Shown here: in pieces, positions 50,808 to 61,723 of the stretch
How positions within the stretch are numbered: position 1 is the first letter of the stretch
How the letters are laid out: each line of letters starts with the position of its first letter
Assembly: GCA_958299035.1 (NCBI GenBank)
Contig: CATQJL010000112.1
Location: forward strand, 18,761,361-18,825,360
Direction of reading: 5' to 3'
Source: Cylicocyclus nassatus
Taxonomy: Eukaryota > Nematoda > Chromadorea > Rhabditida > Strongylidae
Length of the DNA stretch: 64,000 nt
Notes under the pieces: model-generated
Told to the model about the DNA's origin: nothing
Database searches by the model: none
Seen by the model: the letters and a program-made list of their open reading frames with translations, nothing else
Program-made: the position numbers and the translations under genes

Positions 50808-52734
50808 ATGATGATGCAGATGTATTTCCATTTTCGCTTAGGCGAACCGATATTGCTTCAAGAATGGACACCAAAAAATATGACAGGTAAGCTATATGAG
50901 AATTCTACGAAAACATTGAAAGGAAGACGGAATTTTAATGATGAAATTTCTGAAAAATGAGAGGGGGCGGTAAGATGGACCGAATGAAGTTTTTTCTATC
51001 TAGCAATATAGATCGGATGACCGCGCCGCTCGACCATACGCATTGCGAACTTTTCACTGCGTGCGAAACAACATGAGATTTGTCCTCAAATCACAGTTAC
51101 AGCAAGCAATATTTTTTCGCGAACCATCTCCAAAAAATCAATTTAGGATCTTCTTCTCTATAAATACCCTTTGATTCAACTGGCTTGGCGGTTGGAAGGC
51201 GGGCTTCGTGACCTAATTGAGGCTAGATAACATCAGAGAGCATGCATGTGAGAGAGACGCAAACAGCGTCGCGGGCGCGAGAAGCCTTAACTAGGTCACA
51301 AAGCCCCGCCTTCCCGCCGCCGGGCCAGTCGAATCAAAGGTTACAAATTTTGGTGGGTTTCATCTAGGATATGTGTTCACATGCATTGGTGTTGCTGCGA
51401 TAGCTGTTGTGTACGAAGTGGTCAAATTTTCAAGATCTGGAGTAGAAAAGAAGGCCAACGCACAAAAGGTAATCATTAGTTTGGTATGGTCATTCAGTGC
51501 CATTCAAGCCAGTGTCAAAGAAAAAAAATTTTTTTAGTTGTGCGGATGTCATTTGGAAACAGCAGCACTGCATAAAGTTACTCCAGCTCCAGGGATGCCA
51601 TGCGGTACAACTAGCGCAAATAGGAGGACAGAATTACCGTAAGCTATCGCGACTAGTCATTACTTTGAATAAGTTTTTTCTCGAAAAATTCTTATATTCG
51701 CAATGGCTGCAAAAAGTTCAGATAAGGCGGAACAGGGGGGCGCGTCACAACATTTTTCTTTGAAGAAAGCAACGTGATATGAAATGCACTGTTTTTCAAT
51801 CCTTTTTTTACAAAAACTGATTTTCGAAAAAAAAAGGTTTTAGGCACTAAAAATTTTTTTGAAGTCTGATTAGAATTCCTATTCAAAGATCTATTATACT
51901 TCTGAAGAAGACGTGTGCTATTCCCAATTTTTTTTTGAGCGACCCGGATGTGTTTATGAGGAAGGCCTCAAAAACTGTATATACTGTTTGATTGCGCAGA
52001 AAATCAGCGAATCGTACAAAATTCTTCAATTTCTTCCTTTTATATGAGCTCGTTCAATAAGATGTAAGAATGCCACTCATATTGTGCATAAAAATTGTCA
52101 GCAGTCTCTCAAAAGCCTTTCTTTTCACTTTCTCAGAATTTAGCTGTCATTATTTTGAAAACATATTGGAGGCGTCCCAATGTACTTGCAGTAGCTGTGC
52201 TAAGTTGAAAATAAAAATGAGATCTGTGTTAAAACTGCCCTTCTCCCTCTTCAAAATGGTTATAAGTTGACAGTACTGTTCAAGAAAAAAAGTGAAAATG
52301 ATCACATTTTCATAAGCATACTTTTGATTAATAAATTGTGCAAATAACTTGTCTTTATGTGAACAATTTTCAACAAATTTTCCAAAAACACCTCGGGACG
52401 TGACTAGTGCCACACCCCTTTTTAGGTTATAAGCGCAAGCAGCCTAAGGTTTTGAGCCCAAGAAAAGTTTGAAAACATCCGTCGTTTGCGTTGTGACATA
52501 CTCTAATAAGGCATACCTTTCAGATTTTTGCCGTCAAATCTTGGACGTTCCATGCATTCCCTATCGTCGATTATTTATTTTGTGCAAATGTTCATGGCAT
52601 ACTCGTTAATGATGATCTCGATGACCTACAATGTGCCCATTTTCCTCAGCATGGTTCTGGGTATCTTACCATTATTGTTTTTTTCTCAGCAGGCAATGCA
52701 CATAATGCAGCAAAGTAGAACTCTGAAGCTGTAG
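50808..52734 (+). CDS. CTR-family copper transporter (second of pair)
   Basis: Exons 50808-50886, 51368-51468, 51538-51638 and 52524-52734 join in phases 1, 0 and 2 to give 163 residues. The start MMMQMYFHFRLGEPILLQEW is a minimal CTR N-terminus: methionines directly before span 1, with almost no extracellular domain. Span 1 is GYVFTCIGVAAIAVVYEVVK. The loop exon has three cysteines (CGC and later C) and no clear match. Span 2 has Met-rich MAYSLMMISMTYN, containing the MxxxM motif. Span 3 is short and ends FFSQQAMHIMQQSRTLKL without the Cys/His tail of its neighbour. Introns are larger than in the first gene, and intron 1 carries a MITE. The loop exon is the least certain part. Confidence 0.88.
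51172..51345. mobile_element. MITE family 4, copy B, in copper transporter intron 1
   Basis: Inverted ends TTTGATTCAACTGGCTTGGC and GCCGGGCCAGTCGAATCAAA with the shared interior GAGAGAGACGCAAACAGCGT. It makes up over a third of the 481-bp intron. Relatives lie at 49757-49922 and, with diverged ends, at 54871-55008. Confidence 0.75.
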
Positions 52735-53097
52735 TACTATGTTTCTTAGACTCAAGAGATCTCAAAACATTCCCGACTCGCTGCCATAGCTGGGCACGGC
52801 CTGCGTGGGAAGATATATCTACAAACAAGCAAAAAAATAATTTTTCAGGCCACATCGTTGCTTATTTCTTTCTCGGACCACTAATTTCTATTCGACAGTA
52901 TGAGAGACTGGGTGACTGCTGTGGATAAAATTTTTCAGTAAACTTAGAATGAAATTTTATTTACGAAACATGATTTCATGAAGACACCGAATGAAAATCC
53001 ATCGAGTGTAATACAAAGAAAGTAACACTTTAGTCGTTAATAAGAATTAAAAAGATAAGTGATTAGTCTTGAACAATACAAATTACTTGTTGAATAA

Positions 53098-56000
53098 TTA
53101 AGAATCTGGGTTCTCAATTTTTATGGGAGTATCATCAGGCTCAGTTTTGACCGGATATTGCTCAATCACTTCCTCTTCTGCATGCACATCAGCTTCATCA
53201 GCATCAACAGCACAGTTTACTTCTTGAGCCTCAGGCTCGGCAGGTTCGAATGGCGGTGCTTGCTCTTCTTCCTTTCTTGCAAACAGCTCCCTTCTGGCAA
53301 ACAGCTCATCTTTGGTAGGATAGTTGAGTATTGCCACCTATAGAAAGAAACTGTAAACATCCAATTGCAATCTAAATCTTCCACTTAATCTGTGCTTGCG
53401 GTGCCGCATTTGGGCGACCAACTTTGCGCGTGAACAAACAACAAGCAGACAAAATGCCGGCATAACTGGCGTGTCGAATTGCTCATGCCCAAATTTGGCC
53501 GCCAGTCCAATTCCGGCACAAGCATACTATATTGAGCGGAAAATTTACTAAATTTAAGTAAATAATCGTCTTTAACACCCGTGAATTTACCAAACACCAT
53601 AATTCCAACTTACCTTCTCCAGATTGCCAAAAATGCCTTTCACACCGGTTAGTGGGTGATATAGCCATGGACACGTACACAGCCATCCGCTATACTATAA
53701 ATCTCAAGTATATTCTTCAACAATGTCTAAAGAACTAACCGCAAAACTAACCCGTTCGGTACGACTGAATACCTTTACGTTAAACGCATCTAAACCATCA
53801 TACGTGTATTTCTGCAACAGCTGGTGATTGTCAACAAGCCAGATGTGCCCCGCATAATCTTCGTTGTCCAAATCAGCATATCGGACCAGGAATGTGCCTT
53901 TCTAAATTTAGCACTCAGTAACAACCTGTAAACGACTTTTCAAATCTACTTAACGTATTTAATGATAATGGTAAACCCCAAATGACACAAAGACAGTATA
54001 AATAATGATTCGTCGTAGAATCCTTCGCAAGACATAAATGTAGATGTAATCAGATCATACCGGAAACGCCATATTTCTCTTCTTTTGTCTAAGTACCTCG
54101 CCATGAGTTGGGGTATGAGGCAATCCATCAGTTACTCCATCTGCCTGTTGATTGGTTTGTTCAACGTCACCACCTTTCTTACGTCTACCACCCCTGAAAA
54201 CAATGACATAAGAATAGTTAATGCTAGATTTACTGATAACCAACCTTCTTCTTTTTGTACCCGCATTTTCTCCTCCTTCCCCTTCAGCCGCTTTGGCTCT
54301 TTTCGACTGCCTTTTCTTCTTTTTATCGGCACCAACGGGCATCTGTCCAATGATAGAAGTCTCCCCATTCAACATTACAGCTGTAAACAAGCTGCATGAT
54401 GCCTGTATAATGCAATCAAATGACCAGCTCACGTTGGAGATTCCCATTGTTGTCGTACGCAAGTGCAGGATCCTGAACGTACTCCACAGGTACAGGAGCG
54501 TAAGCATATTGTGTTGGTTGTACGGTGACCTACATAACAAGAAATCCAACAATGAATTTGAATAATTTTCGTGAAGATGTGAACAGAGAAAAAAATTTAA
54601 TTTCGAGTAGGCGATGCACATGGGAAAAAACTCACACGACGCCCATCTTGAGTGTAGACGATAGTACCCGGCGGCACAGCTACCTGTGATGGTACAATAT
54701 AAGTGAATTTTACATGTAAGAGTCAAAGGCGCTGCTCAAAATCTCAATAATTCCGCTGGAACATTGCGTGTAGGCGTTGTAGGAGATGCTAATTGCGCAA
54801 GCAACCTCACTTCCGCATGGTACGACCTCTGAGGTCACGGTAAGTTTACGGTAGGATACCGTAACCATACCCTCTGTTTCATTGGGATGGCGGAACTTCG
54901 ACCGCTAATTAAGCCTGAGAGATGTTTAGAGAACACGCTCGCGAGAGAGATGCAGAGTTCAGAATCCACCCACAACGCCACTCCCAATGATACAGAGCGT
55001 AGTCTCCATGCGTTCACACAAAACACCATAAAAGTTATGATGTCTTACTCTGACAACTGTTTGTGATATTCACAAACATGCTAAACAACCTCACCTCATG
55101 TCAAGTTAAGCATTTGAGATTTTAACCCCTTCACCATTTTTTCCTTACCGTAGCCGCAACAAAGACGCTTTCATGCATTAACACATTGACGACCGCTTGA
55201 CATGTATTAAAGGCTTGGAATTAGTTGAAATGGCTACTATCCTAGAATAAACTCACTCCATGAGCTTTCTGTTGCACTGATTCTAGGGATGACCTCTACG
55301 TTTTTGTCAGCCTTTCAGATTTACCGTAAGTTTACTGTAGATGGCAGCATGCGTAATTATAGCCGAAAAATGTGGCCTGGTCCGCAAAAGGCCTTGGTCC
55401 CAGAAGGCAAACAACCAAAAATCTGCATGGTCGTTAATATGTTAATGTGTAATGATTTGTGGCAGCATATCAAAAATGCGATAGTTTAGTGTTTTAGCGA
55501 AGAGACTTCGACATTCTAGATTATCTACAGATAAATAGCCCCGAGTTACGCAAAGTGCACGGCCTGGATGTTCTTGCAGATTGTCGCGTCGCGCTAGAGA
55601 TGGCACTATTTGCAATGAGTTGCAATTAGTTTGTTGTATTTGTCTGTCTAATTGAAGACAAATACAGAGCACTTGCAAAATCGTGAGATCCGGTACGCGG
55701 CAAACGTTGAGGGATACGTTAGCCGTGGAGCGCGCCAGCGCAATCATTGGCCGTAGTTGGCAAGACAGCTAAAGTTGGCCGGGGGGGATTTAGGTGGGAG
55801 GTGTACTTCGAAGGGATTTCCCCCATGTAGATTTTTGCCTGATCCGGAGGGAAAAAACAAAAACGAGCATTTGTTCCAAAGTTGTCTTTCTTTGGAAACA
55901 TGTTGAGAAGCCAGATGCAATCGAGTGACTCTCTCAATGTACTTACGTTGCTTTTGCTGTTGTTGTTTGCGTTCTGTAGTTGTTCCTTGCTAGTTATTTG

Positions 56001-59000
56001 TATGGTATGATGTAATAACATAATAGAATATCTTGCCGTTAACATTTCCTTGTAATGAGCTGGCTGGCTATCTGCTGTATAAAACTGATCACCCACTAGT
56101 ATTAGTAGAAGACTCTTCAAATAAGAAAAGTAGCACCCAATTTTGCTCGGAATTCAGCAGAGCACATGATGGCTGCCCACAAAGGGATAGATACGGCTTC
56201 AAATTCATAGTTAGGAGAATATTTCGACACTGGCACTAAAAATGGAATTCCTATGCGTTTCTGTAAAGTTTCGAAAGTTTAGCAGTTCTATACTCAAGGA
56301 TGAACGGACTAGGGTTATTATGTTCAACAAAACACTAGCAATTTATGCGAAAAGTCAATGCAGATATTTAGATTTCTTCAAATGGCAGACAATCCCCAAA
56401 CAAGTTGGTTTCGTTTAAACAGACTAGACTTCACTCAAATCGACATTGAATTCAACTTTTTCAAGATAAAGGTTTAACAAAATATTTCTCGCAAGGAAAG
56501 AGTGTCAAGCGTGGTTTCTGTACCACAGAAACAGAACACAAACAGACAAAATACTTCAGAACCGATACAGTGTCACACTCATTTCGTCAGCGGAACTATC
56601 AGTGACGATAGGTCGAATGAAAGCTCCACTCCGAAAGCTCCACTCTGAAAGCTCCTGTATATGAGGAGAACTGATCTTGAGGATTCATTTCAGGCCGTCA
56701 AGTCACCGGCACAAACTTTTGTTTGTGCGTTACCAGCGTCAAAATATGAATAGGCAAAATCTTCTAACTTCTAACAACACTTCCTGCATACATCCGAACG
56801 ATACTTAATTCTGCATTAATCATCAACTGCAAAATTTCAGCATCAGTATTAGGAAGCAAACGCGAAAGTATTCAAGGCAACATTCCTATGGTATCTACTT
56901 CCGCATACCAATTGAAGCTGTACTTGAAGTTTAACAGAAAAAGCAGTTTGAAAGAGAGCGCACATGCTCACAAAATCCAAGATAAATATATTTTTCAAGT
57001 CAGCGGAACTGTTGAAAATGATAAACGTTGCAACCATCTGTTGCACGCATCGAAAATGCAAACCATGGGAAATATGAAGTCTACATTCTTCAAAGTTCTG
57101 TTCTCACTAGATTGAGCAAAAAAGATGAAAGATCTTCGAAGCACTTGCCTTCCATAAATGAAAAGCAAAAGTTATCACGCACAAATTTGGCTTAGAAATG
57201 ACGAAAATGAGATTTTATCGACCAAGAAACATCAAAACGATGTTAGAGAACAAAAACATGTGAAAACTGGGCCAACATTAGCTGTCTTGCCAGTACGGCC
57301 AATGATTGCGCTGGCGCGCTCCACGGCTAACGTATCCCTCAACGTTTGCCGCGTACCGGATCTCCAAAATCGTGACGATTGCGCGACCGCGCGACACGCA
57401 CGCCACTTCGGAAATCGCATTTTCTTGGTTTTTTTCTCTAGTCGAATGGTTTTTTACATACGTATGATAATATTCAGACACTGGAAGTGACTGAGCTGGA
57501 CGTCGCGGTGATGCCTTCTGTATGAGCGTTTTATGCTCCTGGGGCGCAAAGTCCGCAGCAAAATCCATCGTCACGATTATATAAATGAACTATACAGAAC
57601 TATCGAGACCAAAAAACGATGATTTCTGAACCAAGATCCTACCTGTCCTTGAGGCGGAACGTAAATTGGCGGTTCCAGTTCTCCATCGTATGGCACGTAA
57701 CGTACTGGGACACTTGCGTACTGCACTCCAGATCGCAACTGCATCTGTTCAGCGAAGTAGGAGGAAGTCGGTTGTACTTCAGCAGAATAAGACGGCTGCA
57801 CAAATATCTGCGAAGGTAGCCTTTGCGGACCTGGTGCCAGTCTATTGGCAGCTCCTCTTTCGGAAAGTAGCGTGGAGTATTGTACTTGTGGATAATTTCG
57901 CTGCTGTTGCTGATAAGTTAGATTATGAGGTTGTTGATGGTTTTGTGAAGTCGCTCCGCCAGATATAAGAGCTTGATTGGACGACGATCCTTTGCTATAC
58001 TGACAACTCCTTTGTTCTAGTGCAGTACGTGACGTCAGTAGATACTGCCGCCTTTGTAGAAGATTTTGCTGGTACTGAAAAAAATACCATATATGAGCGA
58101 AGAAAAAACCTGCGGTCATATTCATCAGAGAAGCTATAGAACAAATCTATTTTGGGGGCAAACTAGGTCACAAGTCATGTAAGTTCCATAGATTTCATTG
58201 CGCTCTGCTTGAAAAAACAAACGGGTATGCAGCGATACCTCCTTACTGAAGTGAGTGTAGAGAAGTCGATATCTGTAGGTGAGTATAGCCACTGGAGACC
58301 GTAATATGGTGAGTGTCAAAAATTTGAGCTAGGCTTATAGTCAACCAAAAGTCCAGGTATAATTAGCTCAAAGGTTCGTGTAGAGGTGGGTTGTGGACTT
58401 TCCCTGATTATAAGGTTCAACTTACTAAATTTCAATGCTATGACATTGTTTTTTTGAACTCATTCGCTATCAAAAACCGCCCCGCTTTGAGCTGCCACGA
58501 CTCCGCCTTTATACGAATCGTGGAGCCGACGATTGTTCCGTACGGCGGTGGAACTGTGCCCTTCCTTTCAATGGATTGGTAGAGGACGTAAAAACACCGT
58601 CCACCCTAAATTAGGAATCTTGAACTTTTGGCAGCTTACGATGGTGGGTCCCCCCTATCAAGCCAATGCCCAAGTCGCGCCTCAATATGTCGTTTCGAAA
58701 GAACGAAAAGGCACGAGAAGCCCAAACAGCACCGCCCTCCCCCAGTAATCCCCGCCCTTCCGTGCGCACCCATCCAATCACCGTTCCGGAAAACCGGTCT
58801 GGGGTTTCCGGGGTCACGAGGTCACGCTGACAGCTGAAAACCCGCTTGGATGTTGGAAGACCTATGCCCTAGCACTAGAGTCTCGCCCAACGATTTCAAA
58901 CGGCAAGCCAGAGGGTGGAGGACTATATAGGTAGAGGTGCCAGAGTAAGCGAATATTTTGTTCAGGTTGGGGTCCCGCGCAGAATTGACGTCACTTGGAT

Positions 59001-61337
59001 TGACGCCAGCATGGTGAGAGACGTAAATTCTGCGCGAGACCCCAACCTGAAAAATATTCGCTTACTCTGGCACCTACCATATCGCCGAGTCTGGAAGAGT
59101 CCCGCGCGGATTTCCTGCAGGAACGCTGTCCGCGCATTTACAAGGGTGCTTACTTGGTCGCATGACCGCGGGGACATCCCCTTTTCGGCGATATATAGTC
59201 CTCTACCCCAAGCTAGAAGGTGCGTGCCGCGGGCAGAGGACATTAGGTTGCCGACATGCCGCTACAGTTGAGATGGTAGGGTTCTACAACGCCTTTGCGT
59301 CTCAGCGTTGGCGGGAACTGCATCACCACGCGTCCTCATTCAGATCGAAAAACTTTAGCGCCTGTTCTCGCCCCTTCGAGCTTTCTAAGTGGATTCTTGA
59401 TGCAGCGTAGCGAAAAAGCTCAGAATGGCGAAAAATTAGGAAGGTTTTTGCCCCGGACGCTGCTTCAAATTCTCTATAAATTTACGCTAGAGGTCCCCAT
59501 GGAATTTTCCCACAATCGCCTTGTGCTAGGTGTCCGCGGGTGGTGCCTATCGGCAACGTCGCCTCTATATACGTTCTTTTCACTACTTTCGCGTTCTCTA
59601 TACTGCATTTTCGGGATCAGCTTCAGGATAGCCCAGGTAAGCGAAAAGTCCGGTAGATGAAGCTTGTCGAGCACTGCTTACAATTAGACATACTGAAGGC
59701 AGTGGCAAAACCGGCGCTTAGTGAAAGTACGACCTTTACCGCACACTCAGTATGTACACGGACGTCTCCATGTTAACAAACTCTCCAACTTTGAGGCAAG
59801 GAAGATGATTGACTAGGTGAGACAATAGATCTGTCTTCTCAGAATCTAGACAATATGCACAAACTTTTGATAACCCTACTCACCTGACGTTGAGCTTCTA
59901 GATACTCTTTGCTGGGAACACGCTGTGCAGGGATGTTCGCATTATCCAATTCCTTCTTGATGTTGACGATCTTGTAAGCCTTTTCCGTGGACTCACTCTG
60001 AAGAAGCGTTGTCCACCGTTTGGCTATAGTGAATGCGAAAGAGGTAAGGTAGAGATCTATGGGTAACAGCGATCACAGATTGATGTAAGGATAGTGAACT
60101 AATGATAATGGACCGTTATGACCATTATCACTATTTGTTCGCCCATGCCAAGAACTAAGGTAATGCTTGTCGGATTTCCACTGGCGTAAAGCGAGAGATT
60201 CGATTAAAAGTCATCTTGGCACAGAAACTAGAGGAATACTTGGGACAAAGTCTAATTGACCTAATACCAAGCATTGGCTAACATATCAGAACTGGAGGAG
60301 AACTTATAACAAGCGCGAAATATCAGAGTAAGGCCTCGGACAGAGTTCAAGCAATTTCGTCGCCTCGCGATTTCTCCGACAAGACAACAGTTACGAGGCC
60401 ATTGCTGCCGGTCATCTTGAATTTCAGTTGTGATAGTTAGTCACGATTAGTGGTGTCGGAGAACTATCTCAAGCGAAATGCAAAATGATTAACATGCAAT
60501 GGACTCGTAAGGGGCCCGTCATACTTGCCGAAAGCAAAAAAGCCCAAAGAAGGCCAAAGCCCGAAACAAAACTCAAAAAGCCCGAAAAAGCCGAAAAAAA
60601 GCCCAAAAGCGCCAGGAGCCGGAACGGCTTGATTTCGCAACCAAGTCTTTTTGCTTCATTTTCTGTCGTTTGCACATCAAAATTACGTCAGACTTCTACC
60701 ATAAATTCGTTTCTGCATCCCGTCTCTTTCGAGCTTTTTGGGCTTTTTCGGGCTTTTTTGGGCTTTTTTGAGCGCTTTTGGTTTTTTGGCGAAGTATCAC
60801 GGGTCCCTAACTGTTGTCTTATCGGGGAATCGCGAGGCGACGAAATCGTTGAACTCTGCTTGAGGCCAAACGCGGACCTATTTCAAAATCTTACAGATAA
60901 GTCTACTTTTTTGGCCCAGATAAGGCCCTTCAGGTAAGTCCGCCCCAAAGCTGAATCCGTTTTCTTTTCATTATAAACCCTGAACGCTTGTCAGATAAGT
61001 CCGACTGTCAGTAAGTCCGGAGTTATCTGCAGACGGACTTATCTGATGGTACGCCCTACCTTTGAGATCTTAGGGTAACATAAACCGATGTTGATAGGGC
61101 TTGCAATCACTGAGAATTAGATAAAAAGACGAAATGAAGGATCATGATAAATTGTAGATGAAAACTTACCTTCACAACATGATGTGAAGATGAAGACGAC
61201 GGTACTGCACGAGCAAATTCTCCAGGCTCATAGAAAAATGAAGCTGTTTGAGGATCAAATGCTTGGTTTGTGGAAAGATATCCCGGTGTGTAATCTTCGC
61301 ATTTGACAATGGGACATGATTTTCCGTCTGCCGACAT
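53098..61337 (-). CDS. Unrecognised Gln/Tyr-rich, lysine-rich probable nuclear protein
   Basis: Exons 61170-61337, 59884-59997, 57643-58074, 54636-54683, 54433-54529, 54245-54380, 54061-54193, 53752-53901, 53614-53694 and 53098-53337 join in phase to give 532 residues. I do not recognise the family. In order: an N-terminal Ser-rich part, a helical KAYKIVNIKKELDNANIPAQ segment, a Gln/Tyr/Pro-rich middle (QQQQRNYPQVQYSTLL, PTQYAYAPVPVEYV), and a basic stretch DKKKKRQSKRAKAAEG with KRRR and GGRRKKGG that should be a nuclear signal. Then comes a compact conserved-looking domain (GTFLVRYADLDNEDYAGHIW, LVDNHQLLQKYTYDGLDAF, WLCTCPWLYHPLTG) and an acidic tail with VKTEPDD and IKIENPDS, which resemble sumoylation sites. 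A transcription or chromatin role is inference. An acceptor-like GCTTCAG lies 1 nt before the ATG. The acceptor of exon 2 was chosen by phase. Confidence 0.85.
53373..53552. mobile_element. MITE family 3, copy B
   Basis: It lies in the intron before the last exon of the minus-strand nuclear-protein gene. The ends (AAATCTTCCACTTAATCTGT left; ACTATATTGAGCGGAAAATT right) and the centre ATGCCGGCATAACTGGCGTG match copy A at 46339-46535, but this copy is more decayed. Confidence 0.65.
54871..55008. mobile_element. MITE, diverged relative of family 4
   Basis: Ends CTCTGTTTCATTGGGATGGC and GCCACTCCCAATGATACAGAG are inverted. The interior TAATTAAGCCTGAGAGATGT and CGCGAGAGAGATGCAGAG parallels the interior of 51172-51345, although the ends differ. 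Confidence 0.65.
55674..57370. repeat. Long-range inverted repeat, 1.5 kb apart
   Basis: About 100 bp at 55674-55781 recur in reverse orientation at 57262-57370 with near identity. The block covers AATGATTGCGCTGGCGCGCT and AACGTTTGCCGCGTACCGGA. The pair could be the ends of a decayed 1.7-kb DNA transposon, or two insertions of one short element. No transposase frame is visible between them. Confidence 0.65.
58913..59208. mobile_element. Mutator-like MITE, copy B, split by another foldback
   Basis: The ends GGGTGGAGGACTATAT and ATATATAGTCCTCTACCC are flanked by a 9-bp duplication with one mismatch (CAAGCCAGA at 58904-58912, CAAGCTAGA at 59209-59217). Outside the insert the sequence matches copy A (45923-46064), including CCCGCGCGGATTTCCTGCAG. 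Between GGACTATAT and ATCGCCGA a 152-bp foldback (58929-59080) interrupts it. Confidence 0.85.
58929..59080. mobile_element. Foldback element nested in the Mutator-like MITE
   Basis: Its arms are near-perfect inverted copies: GGTGCCAGAGTAAGCGAATA on the left and TATTCGCTTACTCTGGCACC on the right, continuing through CAGGTTGGGGTC. The insertion point falls in an ATAT run, so a 2-4 bp AT target duplication is possible but cannot be fixed. Copy A of the host element shows the empty site. Confidence 0.75.
60332..60867. mobile_element. Harbinger-like MITE, family 1, copy 3 (interrupted)
   Basis: The left arm GGCCTCGGACAGAGTTCAAG continues through GACAAGACAACAG. The right arm starts CTGTTGTCTTATCGGGG at 60811 and ends GAACTCTGCTTGAGGCC at 60867. 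The left arm matches the start of 17907-18135 (GGCCCCGGACAG and GAGACAACTGTTAC). The left flank is TAA and the right AAA, a probable decayed TAA duplication. The element is split by 60511-60807. Confidence 0.75.
60511..60807. mobile_element. Second Harbinger-like MITE nested inside copy 3
   Basis: Ends GGGGCCCGTCATACTT and AAGTATCACGGGTCCC are inverted (13 of 16 match) and flanked by TAA on both sides (60508-60510, 60808-60810). The interior is a lysine-codon-like run of AAAAAGCCC repeats, itself inverted about the centre. Removing it and one TAA restores the two arms of the host element. Confidence 0.8.
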
Positions 61338-61723
61338 TCTGAAGCCTATATTTGATGAAACAAATTGTTGGATATGAAGTGACTGGAGATGATTATTCGT
61401 AGAAAATGAAACTTACCGCGGATAAGGTTAACGTATCGGCATTATCATACGGTCTACTGCATGAAGGGTACCGGTCCGGTACATGTCTGAAAATGTGCAT
61501 ACAGGTCTGAACATGTTACCGGCATGCCGAGTCAGAAATCGCGGCAACACTGCTTTTACCGAAGCGTCAGTGGCGGCTGTAGTCATCATGAGCTTTACTC
61601 CTCTTCATTTATTCTGTTGTCCGTTTGCCATACGTTTAAATTCCTCTTTTCATGCGCAATCCTAGCATAGGATTAGCCTGCGACTACGGAGGTGCGAAGT
61701 AGCGAGGGTCTGCAGTGCCCGAC

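Larger units (their letters stand above)
54684..57642 (-). other. 3-kb intron with inverted repeats and a MITE
   Basis: The largest intron of the nuclear-protein gene. It contains a MITE (54871-55008) and two widely spaced inverted copies of a roughly 100-bp sequence (55674-55781 and 57262-57370). No coding exon is needed, because the flanking exons join in phase 0. Confidence 0.7.
58075..59883 (-). other. 1.8-kb intron containing a nested MITE
   Basis: Intron 2 of the nuclear-protein gene. The only element recognised is the composite Mutator-like insertion at 58913-59208. Confidence 0.6.
59998..61169 (-). other. 1.2-kb intron almost filled by nested MITEs
   Basis: Intron 1 of the nuclear-protein gene. 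It holds a Harbinger-like element (60332-60867) interrupted by another (60511-60807). A short stretch then repeats CAGATAAGTCC-like motifs and ends in a hairpin (60992-61047, arms TCAGATAAGTCCG and CGGACTTATCTGA). Confidence 0.65.

Noticed and set aside
54055..54726. 223-codon minus-strand open frame as a single exon
   Set aside because: It reads through introns of the nuclear-protein gene; the spliced exons explain the coding parts in their proper frames.
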